Of a stretch of DNA of 32,280 nt, positions 22,901-32,061 are shown in pieces (position 1 is the first letter of the stretch; each line of letters opens with the position of its first letter). A program made the translations under genes and the position numbers. The notes under the pieces are model-generated. The model saw nothing but the letters and a program-made list of their open reading frames with translations. It had not been told where the DNA came from and searched no databases. This DNA is from Chlamydomonas sphaeroides (taxonomy: Eukaryota > Chlorophyta > Chlorophyceae > Chlamydomonadales > Chlamydomonadaceae), in the NCBI GenBank assembly GCA_001662425.1, contig BDDC01000378.1, forward strand, positions 6,317 through 38,596, given 5' to 3'.

Positions 22901-25576
22901 GGATAAATGCTGTGACATAGACACCCAGGCGCTAGGGAGGCAGTCCAGGAGCTCTGGCGCCGAGGTGCTTTGACCAACGCCTCATCAGTCCGACCCACAC
23001 GTCGTTTGGGGTCTAGAAAGCCGACGGGCCCAGACGGCAGCAGCCTGCGTTGGCATCCTGCCCGTGCCCCGCCGCTTGCCAACGCCTGTGACAACCCATC
23101 CGGGACCGGGCAGAGCCCCATCGCCACCAGAGTGGCGCCCGTCCAATGGGATCTACTCAGCCCAAGTGCCCATTCCAGGGGGCTCCCAGGGAGCGCCATG
23201 CGGCCAGCTCGCTGTCCTTTCGCCCGGCTGGACCAGCCACCCCGGCCCGCCCTGCAGGGCACACGCCGGCCCTGCGCATCAAGCTGCCTTCAGGCAGAGC
23301 TGACGGGCGGCCCCTGGCCGCGGGTGCAGCCGGCGGTCGCCAGCCCAAACGGGCGGCGACGCACCAAGCGCCGCCTGCCCGGGGCGCCCGCGCCTGGCGC
23401 CGGCCTGTAGCGGGCCCGCGGGTGCCCGGCAAGGGCCCCAGAACACGCGGGCTCACGCTGGCCCCGGGCACCAGGCTCACGAGCGCCGCATGGCCGCACG
23501 CTGGCGGCACAGGGTGGCGCCGAGGCGCCAGCGAGGGGCGCCAACGAAGGGCGCCGGCCGCGGCGCGCAGCTCCGCCTTTGCCCTCGGCCCCCCGCCCTG
23601 CCGCCTGCTGCGTCGCCCTGCCTGCCGCTGTCTGGGACCGGACCTACCGACGCCGTGCGGGCTGTGCATCAGGGGATGCGGCCGGCAGCCAGCTGCCGGC
23701 CCCAAGAGCCCGGCCGCCGTGGTGGGCGAGGCCAGCGCCGGCGCCTACTCTTGTGCCCCCACTCAGCCGGCGGCCGGCGGAACGGCCGCCGGCCGGCGCT
23801 GCCGGCTAAGCTGCTGTGGGAGGTGGCCGCAGCGGCGGCCACGCCAGGCCGCATGGCGCCAGCGGCGAGCCGCCGCAGCCGCCTGCAGCCTGCCGCTTGC
23901 CGCCTGCAGCCTGCAGTCTGCCGCCTGCAGTCTGCATGCCGCTACCGCTGCCGCTGCCGCGCTGTCCCGCCCCTCGCTGCCGCCGCTGTATTGGGGCCTG
24001 CGCTGAGCCGAGCACCGCACAGCTCCCGCCTCGAGCCCGCCGCCAGGCCTGCGCCAGCGCCTCCGCTGCAGCGCCGAGCGGGCAGCCCGTCGCGAGCGGC
24101 GCTGCTTGCTTCGCCGGCCGCCGTCCCAAGCCCGGGCCTCTGGCAGGTGCATAGCAGCGCTGCCTGGGACGGGCGCTGGGCTGTGCGGACCTCAAGGTCT
24201 CGCCCCTCGCTGGCGCAGGCTGCGCCCGACGTTGCATGTGCCAGAGGCATGGCACGCACTTGCGCCCTGCGCCGCTGCGCCGAGCGAGGGGCCCCTGCGC
24301 GCCAGGCGAGGGCCAGCGGAAGCTGCGGCGCCGCGAGGGCGCTGCCGCTGCTGTAGCAGTGAGGCGTACGCGACCCTCCAGGCGGACGGCCCGGTGCCGG
24401 AGCAGGCGCTGCCCAGCCCCTGACCCCGTCGTGGCGCCACGGCAGCAACTCCCACGGCGACGGCAGCGCGGCGGCACCCAAGGAAGCGACCGGGACCGCA
24501 ACAGTTCGGCCGGCGGACCAGGGTCCGCTGCATCCGCCGCGACGGCCGTGGCCAACAGCTGAGTCAAGAAAGGTGGCCCGGGCGCGGCAGCGGCCACCAT
24601 TGCGGCAGCGATGACAGCCGCTCCTGTCCGCAGCTCGCAGGCAGTCCTGAGCAGCCGCAGCGGAGAGCGCGGGCTGTGTGGCCGCCGCGAGCCCGCCAAG
24701 CCCCGTCACGGGGTGTCAGCGGCCGCCGCTCGCATCGATAGAGGCATCTCATGGGGGCACCTTCGGCGCTCGGCTGTGTTGCTGGCACACGCAGGAGGCG
24801 ACCACTGCGTTCGTGGCAATGCCCGGCCGCGCTGACCCAGCTCGCCTTGCTTGCCCCCTTGACTGGGCCTTGTCCTGCTGCCCGCTGCCCAACACACCAG
24901 CACTAAATGAAGATCACGCCAGCGCTACATAGCAGCTACGCACGCTGTTAAGCCTACACAACACCCATGGACTACACTGCCGCACCTGGACGTCCTTGTA
25001 CAGTCGCTGCACGGCCATGGCCATGATGTGCGCGCACTGCGGGGCAGCGGCGACGGAGATTTGCGGAGGATCAGAACACAGCAGCGGTGCCAGTCGATTG
25101 AGGTGTCGACCCGGGATGCCACGGCTCACGTTGCGTCGCGCTGACACAAACCCGGACCCCCAGCGAGCGGGTGTTTGTGTATCAAGACAATCCCCGATGG
25201 TTGGAGCGTGTCCAGGTACCCGACTTACGCTGTGGCGGATGCGCAGGAGCTTCTCCGACTCGTCGCTGGTTTTGAGCTCCATGAACATCGATTGCTTGAT
25301 TGCGCCGTCAGCGGCCGCAGGGGCAGCATCGGTGGTGGAAGGAGCCTCTACCACAGCTGCGTGCAGGCGCGACTGCCGCGATGCCAGCGACGTGGCCTCG
25401 CGCGCGGCCAAGAGTGTGCTACCAAGAAGAGAGCTGAGGGATCCAATGCGGCTGCTCGGCGCGCTCACGGCAGGTGCGACAGGCGAAGCTTGCGGGGCAG
25501 CCCGCAGCCATCCCAGCGCTCCGCGCCTGCACGACGCGCAGGCAGCATGTGCCCGCTGCTGAAGAACAGGCCGCAT
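16936..25576 (-). CDS. Threonyl-tRNA synthetase, organellar (chloroplast/mitochondrial) type, complete, 19 exons
   Basis: Charges tRNA-Thr with threonine. Exons run 25576-25229, 25036-24986, 22876-22730, 22473-22393, 22198-21967, 21677-21577, 21391-21319, 21115-20994, 20742-20677, 20315-20253, 19917-19856, 19570-19483, 19274-19200, 18934-18827, 18624-18509, 18324-18177, 17840-17719, 17510-17393 and 16986-16936. All junctions are in phase, giving 723 aa. Residues 1 to about 80 are Arg/Ala/Ser-rich with few acidic residues, like an organelle transit peptide. The editing domain keeps HSCAH (H115, H119) and DLCAGPHV (C264, H268). The class II core keeps the zinc ligands C420 (RPMNCPFH), H471 (TQDDAHIF) and H597 (MIHRAIFGS), and LSTRPEKSVG. 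The anticodon-binding domain runs from LAPVQVRLL to the end. There is no N-terminal TGS domain, as in the plant dual-targeted enzyme (Arabidopsis EMB2761), which it closely resembles. An Ala-rich insert of about 35 residues (about 224-258) interrupts the editing domain before WWDLC. Confidence 0.96.
19288..19363. repeat. Imperfect tandem repeat of about 27 bp, 3 copies, inside a ThrRS intron
   Basis: TACAGCGGTTGGCG-like units start at 19288, 19314 and 19342. They lie in the intron between the exons ending at 19483 and starting at 19274. Confidence 0.65.
22603..22635. repeat. 11-bp tandem repeat, 3 copies, inside a ThrRS intron
   Basis: CGCCCCTCCTA is repeated at 22603, 22614 and 22625 (the last ends in T). 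On the minus, transcribed strand it is purine-rich. It lies in the intron 22474-22729. Confidence 0.8.
22877..24985 (-). other. Oversized (2.1 kb) GC-rich intron 2 of the ThrRS gene
   Basis: This intron is several times longer than any other in the gene. It separates the exon ending YKDVQ from the exon starting VTVGPW, which are adjacent in homologous enzymes, so nothing coding is missing. It is strongly GC-rich, has CTGCAG-rich runs (about 23876-23940), and contains a perfect 16-bp inverted repeat (23525-23540 against 24201-24216). Open frames up to nearly 300 codons exist on both strands (for example 23146-24356 plus and 23806-24709 minus), but they have no recognisable domain and are best explained by the lack of AT-rich stops. 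Confidence 0.75.
23876..23940. repeat. CTGCAG-rich low-complexity repeat in the ThrRS intron
   Basis: GCCGCCTGCAGCCTGC-like units are repeated irregularly, followed by GCCGCTACCGCTGCCGCT triplets. Confidence 0.7.
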
Positions 25577-27399
25577 GGCTGCGGTGGGAGTCAGGCTGGC
25601 CCAAAACGCTCGGGTGCTTGCTTCTTTTGTGGTGAATGTGTTGGTTTGTCAACCCAAGCTCCTGCTCACTTCCGCGCAGTGCACCAGCGCTGCTAAATGA
25701 AAGTGCTCACGGTTGACTGGCTGGAACTGTGCAACGCGAGAATACAATTTACCCACGCAACTGTGCAATTACCCCAATCGCCACAGACTGGATACAATGT
25801 GCTTGTATAGCTTGCAGATGGCAGAATTGCTTACGGCACTGCAGCCGCATACATGGTCCATGGGTCTGTACCGCGCAGCCCGCACGCCTCCACGCGCCTC
25901 CTGGCCAGTCCCTGCCAGCCCTAGCCGTTGCCTAGCCTGCCTGCAGGCAGTCAAACCTATTCACAGCCAGCCGTGATGCCCATACGCAAGCCAACGCAGC
26001 TATAAGAAGTAACGTTGAATAGCAACATGATGTCGAGGGCAGCGTGCGGGTTGGCTCGCCCCTCGGTCAGGGCGGCCATGCACTGGCGGGACAACCCCTC
26101 TTTCCGGCGTGTGCAACCCATCTCGAGTCATGTCGTGCAGCCTGACATTTTTGCCTGTACCACCATGGTGCCCATTCCGACTAAGTGTGTGCCGTTAGGA
26201 CGGCTGTCCCCTGCCTCACAGGGTTGGCTCTGCGGGCACCATGCGCGCGCCATGGGGCCCACCCGGTTGGGGAGCGGAGTTTGAGGGGAGGGGCCGCCCT
26301 CCCCTCACAGGGTCGCGTTCATGCGCGCGCCGTGCCTCCCCTTCCCGTCTGGGTTTCCGCCCGTGGCGTCCGCTGTACCGACATGCAACAAGCACAGCGG
26401 GTCTCAGCAATATATGGGCGAAGTCAGAACATGTGCGGGCTGCGGGGTCTCTACAATGGACATGACAAGGCGGTGGGCCATGTGAGGAAGTCGCGGTTAC
26501 GTATTAGCACGCGTCTCGCAACACAGATGTGCCCCCGACACTCCAACCAGTCGCGGACAGCAGAGGACAGCGCCGCTGGACACCATTCATCCACCACGAT
26601 GGCGCCGGCCCTCCGTCAGCCCCTCCACCACCGGTGCCTGCCGGCGGCATGGCTGAACGCCGGACCACCAAGCAAATCAAACCGCAAACGAATTGCATAA
26701 TCATGTGCAGGTCGCAGGATAGATCACAACACAGATCACGTCGCGTCACGAGGCCCCTCGGAGCTGCCCTCAACGTCAAGCCAACAAGTCCAAGATCACG
26801 CTCGCCAGTGCCGGCGCAACATGCTACGGTAGACGCCGGCCCGGCTGAGGATGCGTCCAACGCCATCGTGCCAGGCCAGGACCACAAACCGGCCAACAAC
26901 CATGGGCACGTCCTTAACATGGTAATGCAACCGTGCACGCTACAATCACGTACGCATTCGGCGATGCAAGTGTGGCACAAGGGCGCCGCCAGCAAGCACG
27001 AAGCCCCCGCTCGAACCCTCGTTCACCTCATCACTACTTCTGGCGTCAATGCTGCAAAACAAAAGGCCCTGCATGCGGCCAAGCGGAACGCACGCAACGT
27101 GCAAATGAACCCCCCAGCAGCGGCACATGCAACCCATCCCACCCCGGCGGTTGCAACGCCGTCCCGCTTGACATCAGAACGTTTGACGGTAGAGGGACTC
27201 TGTCCCACACCCTGCCGGCGTCATCCCATGCAACCAATGCAATGACCAACGCTTGCGCCCCCGCCCCACCCTTCAGGCACCTGGGCCAGGCACCTGCGCG
27301 CCCCGCCGGGCCCAAGCCAACATCGCCAGCCCCCACAACCCCCGTGTCGTAGCAACCCCACATCACCCAGCCCCCTCCACACCAAGCTCATCGATATCA
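25577..27399. other. Intergenic region upstream of ThrRS and downstream of the F-box/ankyrin gene
   Basis: This must hold the ThrRS promoter and 5' UTR, but I see no clear TATA box. An 11-bp perfect hairpin (TGAGGGGAGGG and its complement, 4-nt loop) lies at 26282-26307. A plus-strand frame at 26529-27245 is long but His/Pro/Thr/Arg-rich without motifs, and I do not call it. Confidence 0.4.
26282..26307. repeat. Perfect 11-bp inverted repeat (hairpin), 4-nt loop
   Basis: TGAGGGGAGGG at 26282-26292 is the exact reverse complement of CCCTCCCCTCA at 26297-26307, separated by GCCG. There is no adjacent gene end, so a terminator role is unlikely. Confidence 0.7.
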
Positions 27400-27404
27400 T
27401 TACA
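27400..27404 (-). terminator. Poly(A) signal TGTAA for the F-box/ankyrin gene
   Basis: TTACA on plus reads TGTAA on minus, about 215 nt after the stop codon at 27623-27621. Confidence 0.55.
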
Positions 27405-27620
27405 ATCTATTGCGGCCGCTCACGCAGTCGCCACCCCGCTCCGCAAGGCTGCTCCACCAGCCCGCGCATCCTGCCATGACCCACGTACTCCGCAGCAGCC
27501 CTCCTGCTGCCGCCTGCGCACTTACGCGCATGCACCCTTTCCCTCGGATCACCCAGCGACTGCACACACATACACGACCAACGCGTCACCAACACCCAGG
27601 GCGTGCGCTGCCCGCGCTGC

Positions 27621-29132
27621 TCACGCCGCTGCGCCCCAGGCCCTCCGCAGCAGCTCCGCCACCTCGGCGCTACCGCACGTCGCCGCGCGCGCCACCGCGC
27701 GCGCGCCAACCGGCCCGTGCGCCATCTCGCCCAACCCCAGCGCCAGCACCGCTCGCGTGACAGCGGCGCTGCCCGCGTCAATCGCTGTCAGCAGCAGCGC
27801 CGCGCGCTGGCAGATGTCGCCGCCGCAGGCCGCGGCGCCGGCGGCCAGGAGCGCCGACACCGCGGGTTGGCCGCGGTCCTTGGTGGCCCTGGAGAGGGCG
27901 AAGAAGCCGTGGCGGCGTGCATCGAGCGCCGCCTCCGACAGCGCGAAGTGCAGCGTCTGGCGAAGGGAGGCGCGGCGGACCAGGGGGGACGGGTTGAAGG
28001 AGTTGTGGCGGTACGATTCCTCCTCCGACAGAGTGGTAGCGCAGCGTTTAGGAGGTGAGCGTGTGTTCAGAAATAGGTAACAGAGAATAACATGCCCCGG
28101 GCGGCACGCGCTGGGTGTGTCTTTGTGCAGGGCCGGGAACAAGGAGGGGGCGGATGTGGACAACTGCTGCAGGGCCGAGGCTGTGGGGAAGCCGGGATGT
28201 GGGTCGGCAGTATCAGGCCGCCAGCGGGCCGCCGTCGACGCCCGCCGGCCGCGGCTCGCAACCAACAGCCCGCCGTCAGATGCCCGCTCACAGCGCCCGA
28301 GCGCGACTGGTGGATACGGTTGGCAATCTCCTTCGGATACTTATGTGTGATACTAGAGAATGAGAGTGGCAACCCTACTGGTGGGCTGCGACCTCACCTG
28401 TGCACAGCTGCTGCGGTACGACGCCAGCAGTGCGCGGGCGGCAGCCTCCGCGCTGACGCCCGGCTCGGCGCCGCGGCGCAGGAGCACGCGCGCCATGTCC
28501 AGCCGGCCCTCAAGTAGCGCCGCCTCGAATGTGGGTTGCCATCGAGGCCGCTGGGGTTTGTGGGGGTAAGGCCGTGTTTGGTTCAATGGCCGATAGGTTG
28601 CCGCAGGCGCCGGTGAGTGCAGTGCGGTGCAACTCACAGAGTTCAGGGTTGCCATCGAGGCCGCCGAGCCGCTGTCGGTGGCGAGCTGCAGCAGGCCGTC
28701 AGCCAGCCGGACCTGGTCGGCCGCCACACAGCCTAGCAGGAGGTGTGGCAGGTGTGGCGACAGCGCTGCGCCCTTCGCGAGCAGGGCGCTTAGCGTCGCC
28801 AGCTGGTGATTACTGCTGCGCTCGAGCTCGCTAGCTCTCTCGCCCCCGCCCCGAGTTGCCAGAAAACTCTTAACTATGGCCTGCTCTGCTCCGTGGCGGA
28901 TCAGTAGGAAGTCGGCTGCTAACTGTGGGCTGTCAAACACCTGTCTCCTTGCGTCCCGTAGCTGCCGACAGGCTCCTGCTGCGCCACGCAGGTCCCCAGA
29001 GCGCACAAGGACCATCAGTAGCAGGTCGTAGGGCAAGGAAAGCAGCTGCGAAGACGTCCGCACGCCATGAAGCTCCGCCGAAGAGCCGGCGGCCGACGAG
29101 CGAGTAGGCTTGTGGCTTGTGAGGTAGCACAT
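27621..29132 (-). CDS. F-box-like protein with ankyrin-type repeats
   Basis: Predicted substrate adaptor of an SCF ubiquitin ligase. Seen: exons 29132-28638, 28550-28398 and about 28022-27621, joined in phase 0, give about 349 aa. Residues 30-80 read LLSLPYDLLLMVLVRSGDL...CRQLRDARRQVF...LAADFLLIRHG, matching the LPxDLLxxVL core and the trailing LAAxFLL seen in algal F-box/ankyrin proteins. Later segments FEAALLEGRLDMARVLLRRGAEP, VSALLAAGA, SAAVTRAVLALGLGEM and GSAEVAELLRRA have the helix-turn-helix pattern of degenerate ankyrin repeats. The first two donors (GTGAGT and GTGAGG) are strong. The third acceptor is weak: TCGGAG before GAGGAA, or 3 nt later. A TATA-like run lies about 100 bp upstream of the chosen ATG, which follows an in-frame TGA. 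The ankyrin class is clearer than the F-box call. The target is unknown. Confidence 0.65.
28533..28664. repeat. 19-bp perfect direct repeat flanking an intron
   Basis: GGGTTGCCATCGAGGCCGC occurs at 28533-28551 and again at 28646-28664 (period 113 bp). One copy is in the end of exon 1 and the other at the start of exon 2 of the F-box/ankyrin gene. The 87-nt intron (28551-28637) lies between them. Confidence 0.9.
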
Positions 29133-29230
29133 CGTCAAGAGTCACCGAACCCTTTGTGTACAGGTGAACGGAGTCGTCACGGCTGTAACGTGTAAGCACG
29201 AAACACATAGCCGCCGACGGACGTTATTGC

Positions 29231-29240
29231 TATAATATAG
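29231..29240 (-). promoter_or_regulatory. TATA-like element for the F-box/ankyrin gene
   Basis: The minus strand reads CTATATTATA. A start of transcription 25-30 bp downstream would give a leader of about 75 nt to the ATG at 29132. It would begin very close to an upstream ATG at 29208. Confidence 0.35.
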
Positions 29241-29707
29241 CTTATCCCAATGGCGTCACGAGTAATGGCTAAATAGATGGAGCCTGTCTGAAGTCATAGT
29301 GAAGTCTCGGGACAGCCCGCCAGGTGTGAGGCCAAGGATTACGAGCATTAGCAGCAACAGCTGGAAGCCGTTGCAAAAGGATGCACAGCATAAAGCAATC
29401 GACCGTTTGTCTGTACCTGCTGGCTCAACTGCGAAAAGCGTTTGGCGTGACGGACTAGCTTCGCGGCAGTTATGAACGCGAGCTCGTTGCGGAGGGCTGC
29501 TTTTTGCATATCGGCACAAGCCTCTATCGCTTGGTCAGATGGTTCGGCGCGCGCAATGCCGTGGTCAGGACGTGTCAGGACCCATGGGACACCTTGCTGT
29601 GTCACTTGCTGCGGGCGACGTCCGCTTCGCCCGCTCGCGCCCACCTACTCACAGCCCGCTCACAGCAAGCCTCAAGGCACCTACCTCAACGCCGCTGCAC
29701 CTAACAC

Positions 29708-29714
29708 TTTATAC
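29708..29714 (+). promoter_or_regulatory. TATA-like element for the 29754-31075 gene
   Basis: TTTATAC lies about 40 bp before the ATG at 29754, consistent with a short leader. Confidence 0.3.
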
Positions 29715-29753
29715 AGCACACTAGCTCCAGCATCTGTCGGCCTCACCTTAGAC

Positions 29754-31075
29754 ATGGCCGGCCCGCTGGTCCCCCCTTCCGGCGCGGCGCTCTTGAACCC
29801 GGTGCTGTGGGCCGCGGAGCTGCCCAGCAACCGGCCGCAGGTGCGAAGCCCAGCAGGCGCGACCCGGCTGGGCTCGAACTACAAGTCGCAACGTCGGGGC
29901 GCGGCGTGTGGCCGTGGCCTGCAACACATACCAACCCCTGCCCCTGCCGAGGGATTTGGCTTCATTCTTCGATTTAGGCTAGGGGTGGACAGGAAGGGGC
30001 GCACGCAGCACTTCAAACGCCCCCTCGTTGGCTCGGCGAGCCTCACCCGGGCCCCGGCCGCCGCTCTTGTCCTGTGCCGCTGGACTAAAAAGTCAAAGAA
30101 GCTTCGCATGTACTTGCACCCTCACCCAGGCTACGGCTGAGGACGCTGCCTCCACGCTGCGCTCTGGCACAGGTGGCGGCGCTACCGGCGCAGCGCGGCC
30201 GCTGCCGCTGGGCCCTGCAGCGGCCGCTGCGCCAGTCGCACGGGTGGCGAGCCCAACTGATCTGAGGCATCGGTCAGAGATGGCACACACCATGACGTTT
30301 CACGGCGGTGAGGCAGGCGCTGCGCATGTCGCACGACGCCACGTGACGCATACCGTAGCGAGGTGTGCACCGATCAGAAGAGGGGCATGCCATCATGAGC
30401 TCCCGGTGCAGTTGGGCGCTGGGAGCTGAGGCCCAGGGGCCAAGGGCGGCGGGTGCTGCTCTGTTGCAACTAGTACCGAGCACACCGGCCTGCGGCTGCG
30501 GCCACAGCGCCAGGGTGGAGAAACCAGACCGTGAGCAACAAGGCTGGAGAAACCATACCGTGAGCAATCATCAAGAAGCTAGAGCTGTATGCGCTGTTTG
30601 GTGCGCCCAGATGGTGGCAAGCAACTACCGGAAGGCGCTGATGCTCTCTGAGAGCACCCTTGGCCTGACGATCTTGACTTGTAACCCCGTCCCTCCCTGC
30701 CCGCCCCGTGCTCCCGTTTACCGCGCCACAGGCGCGCCGCCGCCGGACGAGCCACCGGTGCCCTCGCTTCCGCCGCCGCCCTTCCTGCTCGAGGGCCGCC
30801 GCCAGGCCGGCGTCGGCGTCTTTCCTTCAGCCGGCGTCACCGTCATGACCTCATTCGGCATGGCCGAGGACGCGCCGCCAGCGCTGCCGGTGCTAGCAGG
30901 GCCGGAGGACCCCTACGGCATCGCTGACGGCGGCGGCGGCGAGGCAGGTGGCGCCGCCGCCTCCGGGCCGCCGATCAGCGTGACGTCGGCGGACGGCTCG
31001 GTGGCGGAGGCGGAGGCTCTGCTGGAGCAGATCCGCGGCGGCGACGGTGGCCGTGGCTGCGGCAGCAAAGCCTGA
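29754..31075 (+). CDS. Probable three-exon gene, low-complexity protein of unknown function
   Basis: I do not recognise the family. Exons 29754-29840, 30130-30307 and 30732-31075 have CAG-type acceptors and good donors (GTGCGA and GTGAGG). Their phases match exactly (phase 0, then phase 1), giving 202 aa. The product starts MAGPLVPPSGAALLNPVLW, is rich in Ala, Gly and Pro, and ends with a helix AEAEALLEQIRGGDGG before GSKA. It has no signal peptide, membrane segment or catalytic motif. The frame is open upstream to another ATG at 29472, so the protein may be about 94 residues longer. I prefer 29754 because a TATA-like TTTATAC lies 40 bp before it and the upstream part is Ser/Cys/Arg-rich without structure. 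TGTAA 29 nt after the stop supports the 3' end. It is divergent from the F-box/ankyrin gene. Confidence 0.5.
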
Positions 31076-31103
31076 GGCGGGGCAGCTGTGGGCGGCGGAG
31101 CGC

Positions 31104-31108
31104 TGTAA
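31104..31108 (+). terminator. Poly(A) signal TGTAA for the 29754-31075 gene
   Basis: The first TGTAA is 29 nt after the TGA at 31073-31075. Another TGTAA is at about 31909. Confidence 0.45.
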
Positions 31109-32061
31109 GAGCAGTTGCCGGGGGCCGGGCGCTGCGGCGATCGCGGCCGGCATGGCAGCACGCCCGCTGTGTCTCTCGGGAGCTGGGCCCGCCAACGGGG
31201 TGGGGGTTGGCCTGTAGTGCTGCGGCAGCGAGCCGGATCACGTCGGCCGTTGTCGGCCGGGCCCCTTTCCTCTTTCCACTTCCCTCTCTTAGCTAGGAAG
31301 TCATAGACTGTGTTGAATGGCGTTGCACTGAAGATCTCCGACGTTGCACGCCGAGCAAATCCCGGGGGGCTGGGCCTGCCGGTAATGGGCTCATGGCCTC
31401 ATGCCGAGTGTCGTTCTTATTTGTGGTAGGGCACGCACGCGAGCGCCCCTGAGCGTGGGCCATAGTGCCGTACCGTGGGCGAGCCCCTCGCCGCCCCTCT
31501 CTGATGGCCGCTCTGGCTCTGCAGTGAAAGCCCAGCTGGGGCACCCCGCACGTGCGCACGGATGGTTCTGAAAGGCCGCACCGCTTGCTTCAATGCAGTG
31601 GCTGTGCGGGCGCCTACACGTGCGGCAGGTGGGGTTGTCTGGAGCACTGGAGGGGCTCCGAGCCAGGCCTGGCATCGTGCTTGGAGGGGTGTCAAGCAGC
31701 ATGTTGATCGCTGCTTCGTTTTAGGCCGTCCCATCAACGCAAGGTGTTGATCAGGGCCTCAATTCCGGTTGGCCGCATCAGCCGCAGTAGCGTTCCAGCG
31801 CGCCAGTGCCCAAATCACTCCCGTCGATCCCCTTCCCCCGCCCGCACCCATACGCGCACACATACATTTCCTTTTTAAAAATGACCACACGCCACTGGCG
31901 CCTGCACCCTGTAAAAGGCCGCCCCATGCCCGAACGTACGCCCCACCCCTCGTCCGAACCCAGACCAGACCTCTCCCCCGATCCGACCCAATCCCGGGGT
32001 CCATTCCATAACCCACGCCTGATAACACGTCCCGGCCCATGCCCGCCACCCGACCACACGC
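31109..32061. other. Spacer without a supportable gene
   Basis: Possible 3' UTR sequence of the plus-strand gene if the distal TGTAA near 31909 is used. No frame on either strand has recognisable protein features. The DNA becomes pyrimidine-rich on plus from about 31800. Confidence 0.35.

Larger units (their letters stand above)
29133..29753. other. Divergent intergenic region with TATA-like elements on both strands
   Basis: This separates the minus-strand F-box/ankyrin gene from the plus-strand gene at 29754. TATATTATA lies at about 29231-29240 for the minus gene, and TTTATAC at 29708-29714 for the plus gene. An upstream ATG at 29208 (minus) opens a 91-codon frame overlapping the F-box start in another frame. 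A minus-strand open block at 29608-29417 with good splice borders is discussed as a finding. Confidence 0.4.

Noticed and set aside
23146..24709. Frames of 250-300 codons on both strands
   Set aside because: They lie inside ThrRS intron 2, are extremely Ala/Arg/Pro-rich, and contain no domain. High GC removes stop codons by chance.
26282..26307. GC-rich hairpin as a rho-independent terminator
   Set aside because: The genome is eukaryotic, no T-run follows, and no gene ends beside it.
26529..27245. 238-codon plus-strand frame
   Set aside because: It has no recognisable domain, no splice or promoter context, a composition typical of non-coding DNA, and lies between two minus-strand genes.
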